Of a stretch of DNA of 64,000 nt, positions 43,560 to 54,280 are shown piece by piece. A model generated the notes under the pieces. It was not told where the DNA came from. It was given only the letters and a program-made list of their open reading frames with translations, and did not search any database. The translations under genes were made by a program, and so were the position numbers. Source of the DNA: Pristionchus mayeri (lineage: Eukaryota; Nematoda; Chromadorea; Rhabditida; Neodiplogasteridae); the NCBI GenBank assembly GCA_036245805.1, contig BTRK01000004.1, positions 40,326,907 to 40,390,906 on the forward strand. Direction: 5' to 3'. Each line of letters begins with the position of its first letter. Position 1 is the first letter of the stretch.

Positions 43560-44873
43560 AATTCTGTCCTTTGCACCTTTCTCCTATGCGCAGGATTCGT
43601 GGGTTTCAGTTGAAAAATATTTTTTCTTGGAAAAATACCACAAAGCGGCGAAAATAAGAGAACATGAACAGTAGAAAGGGATGATGGGTACCTGACAGAG
43701 GTCTACCAGCCCATTATTGCTGCTCTCTCGAGTTCTCTCCCTTGAGTCTAGTATCTTCTTAATTGAAGTCGCCTTCCATCAGTCTCCGTTGAATGCTCTG
43801 AAACCAGTAACAATTAGCACCAGAGAGGGATTGCATTGCTCATTGGTCCCCCTCCTTTTGATCTCTGGTCAGACTGTAACACTAAGGAACGCGTGGCTGA
43901 GGTGTCGAAACTAGCGCTATCGATAATCTGATCAATCGAGTGCGTAGAATGAGGAGAGCCAGACCGTTGCTCAGCATTCCCTTTGGAATGGTTTCTCATA
44001 GTGGAGATTAGATCGCCAATTTCAGTGGCATTCGTTTACTTTTCGGGAAATTTTTGATCATTCACACAAATACCCCCACAGACCGCCAATCCTTCTCACC
44101 CGATCTGGGAAAGGTGCCTGTGAGGCGAAAACACACACACAAATGACAAAACAAAAAAATGGCCAATTATGATACAAAACTCGATCGATTCTCTTCTTCA
44201 TATTTTCTCTTCTCTCTCTTTACACTTTCTGCGCCCTCTCTCTTTCTAGAGGCGAACTACTCTTACTCTACAGCTTCTTCCCGCTGGAGTGGCTTCCACA
44301 GTACCTTTAAACTGGAGCCGCGCGCTTAACTTGCCTTCCCTGGCATTTCCTGGCCTTTTCACTCACTGACGTCTAAGCCAAAGTGGCTTCAGCCATTCCG
44401 ATGCCTCCTTACTTAGGTCATCGCGCCTACCTTTCCTTCGGCCGGCTGTGATTGCAATCAAATCTGACATAAGCTGGAAATCGCGAGCGCAGTAAAAGAG
44501 GTCCAACTGACCTCCCAAACCGTCTCCGATTCCACTAAGCGATAAACAAAGGGCGCACATTGATACACACATAAACACACGAGAGACGACACTGAGATGA
44601 GATCCAAATGAGACGGAGCAGAGCGCAAAGAGGTGGAAGCGTGAAAATTTAGGTCGGTGGGAAAAAAATTTGACATCAGTACTTTTGGAAAAACAAAATA
44701 TTGGATTCCTCTCCTCACTCGGCGGCGCCTTCCGAGCAAGAAGAAGAACCACTCGCTAGCTATCAGTAAAAGTTCTGATGTCCCCAATAGAAATGCGATA
44801 CTAGTTACGATACGGAATACATAGATTTATCAAGCGAACACGATACAAAGTAACATAAGCATAGATCCAAGCG
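43560..44873. other. No supported gene; pyrimidine-rich and Gag-adjacent DNA
   Basis: Minus-strand frames at 43814-43999 (61 codons, polar, Ser/Gln-rich) and 44363-44752 (129 codons) could belong to the same retroelement as the 42.45-kb zinc knuckle, separated from it by the mariner MITE. I see no Gag, protease or RT motif to support that. Confidence 0.3.
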
Positions 44874-44893
44874 TGAGTCGACCGGTCGACTCA
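44874..44893. repeat. Perfect 20-bp palindrome
   Basis: TGAGTCGACCGGTCGACTCA reads the same on both strands with no spacer. It includes TGAGTC/GACTCA half-sites as recognised by bZIP AP-1-type factors. Role unknown. Confidence 0.9.
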
Positions 44894-45003
44894 AGAAACT
44901 CCCGTCTCATCTCTCGTCTCTCTCATCCGTCTGTCTCTCTAGTCTCCGGCCCCGCCTCCCTGAGACATGGATCGATTAGTGAATTCTCACATGGAACTAC
45001 ACT

Positions 45004-45510
45004 ATGACACTATGATTAGCTGCGAGGGAGATTGGAGATGTTTTTTTTAAAAAATGCGTTTCTTCATTTAATCAGTGAATTTCGAATAGAAGCACCGCTC
45101 ATAATGTATCGCAGTAAGTGGACAGTGCCATGGCCATAATGATATAAATAAGAAAGGAACATCATTGTTGTTGCAAAGTACTGCCTAATATTCGCAAATC
45201 CATTTTGTTGCACAATTCGCGCATTTCGATCTCAGTGCGGACTCGATATATTCCGCTCCCCTCGTCGCCAATCGATCAGTAATACTGTGCTGTGTAAATA
45301 CTTTGCAATACATATTCCAGATATTTTGATGCTTCAGCACATTTGTACATGCTCAAGTGTTCTCCTTTTTCGATGTCACCCCGATAGCTACTGCAAATAT
45401 TACGAAATTAGAAACGAGAGGTGATTTATTTATATTTTTCCATCCTAAAAGTTGAGATCATCGAACATCTAAACGCCGCTAGACCTATCACGCACTTCTA
45501 AAATCAGAGT
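45004..45510 (+). repeat. Family F-linked segment duplicated at 52 kb and 18.1 kb
   Basis: 45004-45290 matches 51967-52252 (about 85%: 'agcaccgctcataatgtatcgcagtaagtggacagtgcca'). 45325-45505 matches 18070-18230 and includes E2 ('acgccgctagacctatcacgcacttctaaaatcag'). No open frame of note. Confidence 0.7.
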
Positions 45511-46059
45511 GCAAAGTGAAAAATCAAGTGAAAAATCTCCTGCATGCGATAATAAAATACCGTATTGTTGTCAGTGTTGCAAATTTCAAGATACCACACT
45601 GCCCTCATTGCCATCATTCGTGTCGAACTGAAAAAGAAAAATGTCAAGACCGAGAGGGACTCTCTCAATTCTTCGCGACTTTTATAAAAATGGAAATATA
45701 AAAAATAAATGGAATGGGTAAAAGGATATTTATCTATCTTCCATGCTGTCTTCCGCTGTCTTACGGAGTAATGAATTCGCGAAAAGAGTAGCCACATTTT
45801 TTTGCAGAATATGAGTCAACACTGCATTTGGTGATTTACTGCTCAATTTTATAAAATAAATTTACAACTTCTCGGAAAATTTGGTAGATTCGTTAATTTG
45901 CATTGCGCACGCTAAAAAAATTTCTTCACTAAATTTAAATTGATCGTTTAAAGAATAATAAAAACTGAACTTGTGCAACAATAAATATGATCTATACTGT
46001 TCCCTATCATCTACTAACTAGTCTTACCGTACCTATCACTCACTTGGTGCTGCTGTTTT

Positions 46060-46163
46060 CAGTTGCCAGTGATAAAGCAGCATAAATCGAACGAGATACC
46101 GTCGACGCCGATGAACACTCAATGTAATGGCAGCAGACATTACAATGTAAATAATGGACTATT
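46060..46163 (+). pseudogene. Family F block E1 with intron start
   Basis: E1-like 'gcagcataaatcgaacgagataccgtcgacgccgatgaacactcaatgtaatgg' is followed by the usual 'attacaatgtaaataatgg' intron start. The intron is then interrupted by the LTR element. E2 resumes at 48.33 kb. Confidence 0.45.
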
Positions 46164-46480
46164 TGCTGTGTACGAGGCTAGATCATAAGTCTGACACAGC
46201 CGCACTCACTTACCGTAGTCATCTATTACCCGTTCCACAAGTAATATGATTCCGCCTGGCTGGGAATAGCTTGCCGTTATTCCCGCGCCCTTCTGGAGAG
46301 ACCCCAGTTGCTCCCTATTAGCCATGTAGGTGACCCGTGTAGTCTAGGGATGCGACACTACCTTATACAACCACCTCTCTCCTATTTACTACTCTCTATC
46401 TTCCATAATTACCATTGTCCCGTATTGTAATAAACTCTCTCTATTACTTACCACTCTCACCACGCTCATACATAACATTA

Positions 46481-46495
46481 TGGCGATCAGGATTG
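46481..46495 (+). other. Putative tRNA primer-binding site
   Basis: TGGCGATCAGGATTG starts three bases after the left LTR. Its complement, CAATCCTGATCGCCA, looks like a tRNA 3' end with CCA. The tRNA identity is not determined. Confidence 0.6.
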
Positions 46496-46862
46496 TTTAA
46501 CTTACTCCGCGCGCGCGTTTACTAACTAGTTTCGCGTTGTTTACTTGTATTTTTCCTTTTGTCATCATTTTCATATTTTCGCTTTATTTCCTTGCCCTGT
46601 CGTGTAAAATCGGACTGCTGTGTGATCTGTCCGTCGGAGCACCTCCTGTGTGCAGTGCTCCGTACTCTCCTACCGGTGTGTTGCTACTGTGTGTGGTGAC
46701 TAGATCCAAGACCTGAACTGAAATTTCGTCATGTACGCACGAAGTGCTCTCGAATTTTTTTTAGATTATAACAACTGAGACTATTGTGTGGAGAGCGCCC
46801 ACTCCGAAGACGCTTTTAGCTGAGAGACCGTGAAGCTAGAGTGCACGCTGTGCCTGTTTTAA

Positions 46863-47141
46863 TTGAACATCAGCAAATTGATTGGGAAATGCGAAGGAAG
46901 TGCAGAGGTGCATCTAGGAGAGATTACCTGTAATATGCCATGGAACGACGTGTTCGCTTCCTTGTTTTCGTCGATGTGTACGAAATCTACCGTAACCCAA
47001 GTGGAGGAATCTACGGATCCTGCCGGGAATGGACATCTGTTCATTCACCAAGTGCTTTCAAGTAGCCAGAAATGCTCATTTCTTAAAAGAGGAAGAAGGA
47101 GAGGAGTGTTAGGAGTGGTGAACGAAACAGATGAAAGATGA
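46863..47141 (+). CDS. 92-codon frame inside the LTR element
   Basis: The longest plus-strand frame of the interior. It has no zinc knuckle, capsid or protease motif. The larger minus-strand frame (47045-47641) is repetitive and antisense to the element. Neither is likely to be a real product; listed because nothing else in the interior codes. Confidence 0.15.
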   Translation: MNISKLIGKCEGSAEVHLGEITCNMPWNDVFASLFSSMCTKSTVTQVEESTDPAGNGHLFIHQVLSSSQKCSFLKRGRRRGVLGVVNETDER

Positions 47142-48214
47142 AGATTATCCTGTGAGGGTAATACAGTGAAGATAATCTCACTACTAAGACTTCGTATGAA
47201 TGAAGTGTGAGAGTCCGAGTGAATACGCTGGACAATAGAGCACTGATCTTCGGAAAAGGTCACGAATCCCTGGAAAGGAGATAAGAAAGGTGTCTGATGG
47301 AAGTGTGCTAAAGTCAGTGAATGTTCATCGGTGATCTTCGGGCAGAAGATCGTGTATCTACTGATCTCTCTCGCTCTGTGAGGAAGGAGAGGAGGTGCAG
47401 TATGATGTGAACTCGGCTCACTCTCCCCAAGAAGGAGGAAGAGGAGGGAGTCCGAGAGACGAGATGTCGGTAGAGAAACCACAGAGTTCGCTAAAAGGGT
47501 ACTACCGTACATCATGAGTGAAGATTCATCGAGGGCTGTGTGTCCAGTGATAATTGATGTCTGAAGAGAAGCTGAGTGCAAGTGCAACGGCATCTTCATC
47601 GTGTACAAGTGCGACGGCATCTGCATCGTGTTCAAGTGCAACTACGCTACATCGTGTTCAAGTGTGCATCCACGAGCCATCGATTCGTCCAAGATTATCG
47701 TGCCCACGAAAGTTGTGGAGAACGACTATAAGACATACTCTCAACGAGTCCCATTGATAGACTACCGTACCCTATTCCGTTACGATATTGATATCCCGTG
47801 ACTTATGCTCTCATTTCGTCAGATATTCAATACTCGTATTTCATATCTTGTGGCGGAGGTGCTGTGTACGAGGCTAGATCATAAGTCTGACACAGCCGTA
47901 CTCACTAACCGTAGTCATCTATTACCCGTTCCACAAGTAATATGATTCCGCCTGGCTGGGAATAGCTTGCCGTTATTCCCGCGCCCTTCTGGAGAGACCT
48001 GTCTAGTCTCTCCCCGTGATGTTGGATGGTTGCTAGTCCAGTCGCTCCCTATTAGCCATGTAGGTGACCCGTGTAGTCTAGGGATGCGACACTACCTTAT
48101 ACAACCACCTCTCCTATTTACTACTCTTTATCTTCCATAATTACCATTGTCCCGTATTGTAATAAACTCTCTCTATTACTTACCACTCTCACCACGCTCA
48201 TACATAACACTATT

Positions 48215-48400
48215 GATGTTTGATTTTGACTTCATGATCAACATAATCCTAATAAAGAAAACGAGAGATAATGTATTGTTTTTTTCTTCAATTCGTATCA
48301 AGGCAGGATCGGATGGATGGACACCTTTAGGTCTATCATGCACTTGCAAAACCAGAATGCGGCTTGCCTATCAAAATCTTTTTTTTTCGCGCTAGAACTT
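48215..48400 (+). pseudogene. Family F intron end and block E2
   Basis: The intron continuation 'gacttcatgatcaacataatcctaataaagaaaacgagagataatg' is also present inverted at 62.5 kb. E2 follows: 'taggtctatcatgcacttgcaaaaccagaatgcggcttgcctatc'. Removing the LTR element and one CTATT restores the usual E1-E2 spacing. Confidence 0.45.
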
Positions 48401-48438
48401 CCCAAACGCAAAGAAGATTCAAATAGAAGAACTATTAA

Positions 48439-49947
48439 GAGACCGGCTCGGTAAGATTCCAGGACAGGCTGGACATCATCATCGCCGATCTTGACCAAAA
48501 TTTTTTCCTGGATACCCTCATGGGTCCTCTTCACTAAATCGAGTATTAGACGGGTCTTGCTTTTGAAACTTAGAAATGCCGGGTCATCAAAATTTGGAAA
48601 CTCGAAATTCAGCAAAATTCAGAGGTGGGATCTAGGTCCGAGGTTAGTGTGGTGTATCAACATACTAACCTAGGCAACAAAAACGAGTTATATTTCGATC
48701 CGAAAATTCAATCGCAAACTGGTTTTTCATGTTTTAAAATTCAGTTTTATTAATTTTTAAAATTTAAATCGAAAAACCGCATACAAACATTCAGCACAGA
48801 TTGTAGAGCGAAAAATTCTGTGTCGATTGACCCCTTCGCGAACGAAAAATTTTGGGGCATGTTTTTCGATAATTGGCCCTAAATGTAGATCAAAAATAAA
48901 AATGTATCAGAAACCCTTCATGTTGGTGCTCATTTTGTAGATCTAGTCGAGCTAATCAATGTTTATGTTAAACATTTTTCATGAAAATGTGATTCGAGCA
49001 TTTTATGAGCACTAAAATAGGGCAGTTTTAGCATGCACACTGAATTTATTAAAATTAAATTGATCATAATTCTCCAGGAACAAACTTTCACGAAAAATAG
49101 TAAACATGAACATTGTTCAGCTCGACGAGATCTACAACATGAGCACCATTACGGAGGAATTCTGAAACAAAAATATTTTTGATCTACCTTTGGGGTCAAT
49201 TATCTCAAAACATGCCCCAACCAAATTTGCATTCGAAGCATAATTTCATCATCTACAAAGTGCCTGGCATGCCGTCATGCGATTTTTTGTTTTATTATTT
49301 TAAAATAATTTATTATTATTTTTAGCACAGTCTCTGGAAAATGCCATTTTCTAGCGCTCATAAAATACTTGAATCACATTTTCATGAAAAATGTTTAACA
49401 TAAACATTGATCAGCTCCACTAGATCTACAAAATGAGCACCAACATGACGGGTTTCTGATACATTTTTATTTTTGATCTACCTTTAGGGCCAATTTTCTA
49501 AAAACGTGCCCCAAAATTTTTCGATCGCTAAGGGGTCAATCGACGCAGAATTTTCCGCTCTACAACATAGGTTTTTGTGCCACAGGTTTGTTTGCGGTTT
49601 TTCGATTTAAATTTTTAAAATTAATAAAAAACTGAATTTTAATACATGAAAAACCAGTTTGCGATTGAAACTTCGGAACGAAATATAACTCGTTTTTGTT
49701 GCCTAGGTTAATATGTTAATAAACCACACTAACCTCGGACCTAGATCCCACCTCTGAATTTTGCTGAATTTCGAGTTTCAAAATTGTGATGACCCGTCAT
49801 TTCTAAGTTTCAAAAGCATTACCCGTCTAACACTCGATTTAGTGAAGAGGACCCATGAGGGTATCCAGGAAAAAAATTTGGTCAAGATCGGCGATGATGA
49901 TGTCCGGCCACAACAGGCGAGCCCTCGAATCTTACCGAGCCGGTCTC
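48439..49947. mobile_element. 1.5-kb foldback element flanked by TTAA
   Basis: Axis near 49193. 'gagaccggctcggtaagatt' pairs with 'aatc.taccgagccggtctc'. TTAA stands at both outer edges (48435-48438 and 49948-49951), which could be a piggyBac-type target duplication or part of the palindrome. The arms also match around 'catcatcatcgccgatcttgacc' and 'ggtgggatctaggtccgag'. The 105- and 101-codon frames within are arm mirror images, not genes. Confidence 0.8.
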
Positions 49948-49962
49948 TTAAGATGTTTTCTC

Positions 49963-50503
49963 GGGGGGGGGGGGGGGTGACAATTGCAAAAACGACAATT
50001 GCACAACTCGTTGCCGTTCGCTTGAGAGTAAGTCTCGGAACCTGGGAGTCGTATCATTGTACATAGTATGCGCTCCATGTAGAAGACTTTTTACTAGGCG
50101 ATCATGAGTTTTACTCTTCAACAACGACAACGTTCATGGTCCAAAATTGAGATTTAGAGTAGAAAATGATGTCTAGATAAACAATAAATGCCGTAACCAA
50201 TCGATACCCAATATACTAGGATACAGTACATTTTGGAGAACTGGAATATCGACTGGTTACGGTACTCTCTGTTTATCTAGTCATTATTTTCAACCCAAAT
50301 TCTCAATTTTGGACCATGAACCCCTGGTCGTTGTTGAAGAGTAAAACTCATGATCGCCTGGTAACAAGACTTCTACATGCAAATGTAGAGGAGCACATAC
50401 TATGTACAATGATACGACTCCCAGGTCCCGAGACTTACTCTCAAGCGAAGGGCAACGAGTTGTGCAATTGTCGTTTTTGCAATTGTCACCCCCCCCCCCC
50501 CCC
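49963..50503. mobile_element. 541-bp G15/C15-tipped foldback element, 8-bp TSD
   Basis: Begins with 15 G (49963-49977) and ends with 15 C (50489-50503). Subterminal 'tgacaattgcaaaaacgaca' is mirrored at the right. GTTTTCTC is duplicated directly outside (49955-49962, 50504-50511). The interior holds 'gccgtaaccaatcgata' and 'ttttggaccatgaacccct'. An 8-bp duplication suggests a hAT-type transposase acting in trans. Non-coding. Confidence 0.92.
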
Positions 50504-50543
50504 GTTTTCTCTCTAAATATCATGCACGAATACTGAGTTTTGT

Positions 50544-51073
50544 GGGAGGGGGACAAAAGCACAACGGACAAATGCACAACAGTTCACCATTAATTTGTGA
50601 TTGGACGCAGGAATTGTTTCATTATAATCATTATGTGTTCCGCTACATTTCCATATGCTATTCTTAGTACCAGGTGAACATGAGTTCCACTCCATATCTA
50701 TGTATAGGGGTTCATGGTCCGAAATTTATAATTTGAGTGAAAAATCAAGGTTAAATAACCACCAACTGCCGCAACCAATCGATATTCATATTACTGGCTT
50801 AGATTATTTTCTGATCTACTATAATATCGATTGGTTACGGTACTTCGTGGTTATCTAACACTGATTTTCCACTAAAATATTCAATTTTGGACCATGAACC
50901 CCTATTCATAGATATGAAGCGAAACTCAAGTTCGCCTGGTAATAAGAATAGCATATGTAAATGTAGGGGAGCACATAATGGTTACACTGAAACAACTCCC
51001 AAGTCGCTGCTTCCAATCGCAAATTAATGGTGAATTGTTGTGCTTTTGTCCGTTGTGCTTTTGTCCCCCTCCC
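50544..51073. mobile_element. 530-bp sister foldback element, 8-bp TSD
   Basis: Termini GGGAGGGGGACAAAAGCACA...TGTGCTTTTGTCCCCCTCCC. AGTTTTGT is duplicated outside (50536-50543, 51074-51081). Each end has two tandem copies of a 'ggacaaa.gcacaac' unit. The interior shares 'ggttcatggtccgaaattta', 'gccgcaaccaatcgatat' and 'taccaggtgaacatgagttccact'-like stretches with its neighbour, so the two are relatives and not copies of one insertion. Non-coding. Confidence 0.92.
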
Positions 51074-51219
51074 AGTTTTGTTAGTTCCTACGGACAGATC
51101 TGATGATTTCACAGTTTTTTTCTTTATCCAAAAGCGAACGTTGAATTGGTAAATTAATACTATGGGGTCACTATCATCCTCGGCTGGTAAATTTAAACAC
51201 TATACTTATAGGCTGCTTA

Positions 51220-51840
51220 ATGCGCAGCAGAGGGAGTTATCATTAGGTACTTCATCATCGCGCTTGTCTGTTTCTTGCTCACTACAACCTACAACATCTC
51301 AGTCGAGTTAGAGACTTCGTTATATGATCACCAATTTCCTTAAGACAGCAATATTGTGACTTTATTGCCCATTTTGCACTCATTAAATCTTTCTCGAAAT
51401 AAGACAGAATCAATTACTAATTAATAAAGCGAAGTATTCAGTTGAGCTTCAATTAATTCCTGAATAGTCTTCCGAGTCTAAAGTGTCTCATCACGTATTC
51501 ATACTGTGTGGAATCAGTTCTCGATAGCCACTTCGCCCTCCATCTCTCCCACCATGCCTACTCCTGTTAGGACCGCTTGGGTGTGCAGCGGCCGAAGCTG
51601 AAACAGTAGAACGAGGGAAATTGGCGAACACACTGCAAGGGAGGATTGATTTAAGTTGTAAGTATCGATTTATTGATTTTTTTTCTTCAGCGGAACACCA
51701 ACAAAGCAAGGACTAGATTATTATATTTTACATTGAATATTATTGTATTTTATATCAAACGAATAAATAATCGAATTGCCCCACATCACCAGACCTATCG
51801 CGAACTTCCAAAACTAGAATGCACCCTGGCCTCTCAGAAA
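51220..51840 (+). pseudogene. Family F fragments: A, E1, E2
   Basis: Block A-like (ttgctcactacaacctacaacatctcagtcgag) is at 51270, E1 (gcggccgaagctgaaacagtagaacgagggaaattggcg) at 51588-51645, an intron, and E2 (cagacctatcgcgaacttccaaaactagaatgcacc) at 51788-51825. Frames are broken. Confidence 0.45.
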
Positions 51841-51966
51841 TGGTTTTCGCATAACGGCGCGGCAAAACCTAATTCAGTGAATAAAAATATAAGAAATATT
51901 TGTTTGGCTCTGTAGGACATGAAAACATAGTGTTGTTACTTCCTACGATTCAAATGGATCCATAGC

Positions 51967-52252
51967 TAGATATCTACTATGATTATCAGCGGGAGCTTGG
52001 AGATGCTTTTATAAATATAAATAGTTTTTTTTCTACATTTAATCAGTGAATTGCGAATATAAGCACCGCTCATAATGTATCGCAGTAAGTGGACAGTGCC
52101 AAGACCATAATGACATAAATAATAAAAGAACATCATTGTTGTTACAAAGTACTTCTTAATATTCACAAATCCATTTTGTTGCACAACGCGCGCATGTTCA
52201 TCTCAGTGCGGACCCGATATCTGTCGCCCCCTCCTCGCCAATCGATAAAAAT
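51967..52252 (+). repeat. Second copy of the 45.0-kb segment
   Basis: About 85% similar to 45004-45290, ending in 'cctcgccaatcgat' in both. Short insertions and deletions separate the copies. Confidence 0.8.
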
Positions 52253-52349
52253 GAAGGGATCTCTAGGCGGTGAATATCTCTTTGCGGTGAAATACTAATT
52301 TGCACTTCCAATTCTAAACAAGTAACACTGAGAAAATGCGAGATTATCA

Positions 52350-53570
52350 CGTGTATCACGAGCCAGTGGAGGAAAAATAGACTCCTCGGGAACAATTTCC
52401 AAAAGTTTGTCCAGTCTTATAATTATGGGAGAACATCATAGGCACGATAAACTGAAATTTCATGGCCTTTGGTCACAGAGCCGTCATTTAGGAAATTTCC
52501 GGTTTTGAGTCCGGCAATTATGTATTTGAGCTCTAAGATGAGGTACAGAGGTGGCATTGGTCTCATTTTGTGCGGAAAAATATTTCAAGAAACTTTTATG
52601 TTTTATGCTAAGCGATTGGATAACTGTTTGAAAAGTTGTGTTCGAAAAACCAATTTTTAGACTATAATAAAATCTATAATTATTTTCGGAGATACCGTTT
52701 CAAGCAATTTTATTGCATAATATGAAAGTTAGAGTACATATCTATAAAATAAAAATAAAAATTGAGAAATTTAAGAATGTGTATTTTTGAAATTTTGTCC
52801 CGAATATCGGAAGGTGTGATAGCATCAATATAAATTGGACAATCACTGAACAGCAAAATATGAAATCGGTATATCTAATGCATAATACATTGTAAGAAGG
52901 ATAGGCACGCACTATGGCACTGTGAAACTGAAACTTGCACTGATTTTGAAAAATCGATTTTTCGAACTCGATTTTTGCCAAATTTGGATGATATAAACTA
53001 AACACGTTTGAATCTAAGCCAGCTAGCTCGAAGTAAAAATTAAACTAGATACCCATATACATGAAAAAATGTATAAATACAGGTTCTCAGATTGCGAAAC
53101 CTCAAGTTGTATTCACTCAAAAACGCATGATCGATGGTGTCGAAATTGATTTAAATTCGGTTTTGATGATATTATTATGAATATTGCTTAGTATTGAGCT
53201 TCGACAATCTTAATTTACATGTTTCTGCCAAAATATACTTAAATATTTGTAATATTATAGTCTAAAAATTGGTTTTTCGAACACAACTTTTCAAACAGTT
53301 ATCCAATCGCTTAGCATAAAACATAAAAGTTTCTTGAAATATTTTTCCGCACAAAATGAGACCAATGCCACCTCTGTACCTCATCTTATAGCTCAAATAC
53401 ATAATTGCCGGACTCAAAACCGGAAATTTCCTAAATGACGGCTCTGTGACCAAAGGCCATGAAATTTCAGTTTATCGTGCCTATGATGTTCTCCCATAAT
53501 TATATGAAGTAGACTGGACAAACTTTTGGAAATTGTTCCCGCACACCTCCACTGACTCGTGATACACGTT
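52350..53570. repeat. 1.2-kb palindrome
   Basis: Axis near 52961. 'ggcctttggtcacagag' (52464) pairs with 'ctctgtgaccaaaggcc' (53442). 'acgtgtatcacgag' pairs with 'ctcgtgatacacgt' at the outer ends. Identical 63-codon frames on opposite strands (52469-52660, 53262-53453) follow from the palindrome. Confidence 0.9.
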
Positions 53571-53599
53571 TTATTTTGTTCTTATGAAATCCTCCCGAG

Positions 53600-54120
53600 C
53601 TAGATCGAACGGTTAGAATACATTATACCTATCATGCACCTTTGAAGCAAGTGATCGCCAAGCTCATCAAGAAATATATCAGAATCAAACATCAGATTAG
53701 GCAAAGACTATCACTTTAAAGATGGGAAGTAGAAGACATATTTTTGGCATTGAACGACATGAATGAAGAGTACTATAATTTTCTACAGATAAATCTTGAA
53801 GAACTATTCACCGCCTAGATATCCCTTCATTATGATCAACCGCGAGAGAGGGCGCCAACCTGACTAAGAATCCTGGTTTGAGATAGATCCGCATCTTTTA
53901 GTCCTCTCCAATCTTCTCCTGCATCTCGAGACCCGTGTCGCTCATCTCATCGTTCACCTCCGAGATCGTATTTATGATTGAATCTGATCAAATATTGTAT
54001 ATATTGTGAACAATTAGTACCGCCAAAGTGATCACTGAACTAAGGAACGAGTACCGGCCATATGCTACTTCCGAAACGCCAATTTCACTGTTTTTCGCCT
54101 CTATTCAAATATCAACATGA
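53600..54120 (+). pseudogene. Family F fragments: E2, T with stop, S
   Basis: An E2-like block (acctatcatgcacctttgaagcaag) is at 53628. Block T, FEIDPHLLVLSNLLLHLETR then VHLRDRIYD*, is at 53883-53984. Block S (SYATSE-type, YATSETPISLFFASIQIST*) is at 54060-54118. Block T is the best match to 29.95-30.08 kb. Confidence 0.5.
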
Positions 54121-54280
54121 TCTCTAATTTTTCGCTTATCACAGGTATTCTGAGAGATTGCATGAAACAAATTTCCCTGTTTCACAAACTGTTTAAAGTG
54201 GCTCAATTTCTTCCAAACAATCAACGTTGGCACATCTAAGGTCAAGAAACTTAAAACTGCCTTGGTGAGGGCGAGGACTC

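Larger units (their letters stand above)
46164..48209 (+). mobile_element. Non-autonomous LTR retrotransposon, 2.05 kb
   Basis: Direct repeats TGCTGTGTACGAGG...CTCATACATAACA lie at 46164-46477 (314 bp) and 47860-48209 (350 bp). They begin TG, end CA and are flanked by the 5-bp duplication CTATT (46159-46163 and 48210-48214). A primer-binding site follows the left LTR, and a purine-rich stretch (gtggcggagg) precedes the right LTR. The right LTR differs by about 36 extra bases. No gag-pol motif appears in the 1.38-kb interior. Five-bp duplications fit Gypsy or Bel/Pao parents. Confidence 0.9.

Noticed and set aside
44363..44787. Overlapping 129- and 109-codon minus-strand frames as genes
   Set aside because: They overlap in different frames, with no splice signals and no recognisable domain.
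47045..47641. 198-codon minus-strand frame as a gene
   Set aside because: Antisense to the LTR element, built from repeated HL/ML/SH-type segments, with no domain. Best explained as a chance frame in a repetitive interior.
48298..50066. 105- and 101-codon frames with similar protein (LNFEF..) as paralogous genes
   Set aside because: They are the two arms of the 1.5-kb foldback read from opposite strands.
32909..54185. piRNA-cluster signature (CTGTTTCA upstream motif)
   Set aside because: I saw only two occurrences (near 32.9 and 54.2 kb), no more than expected by chance.
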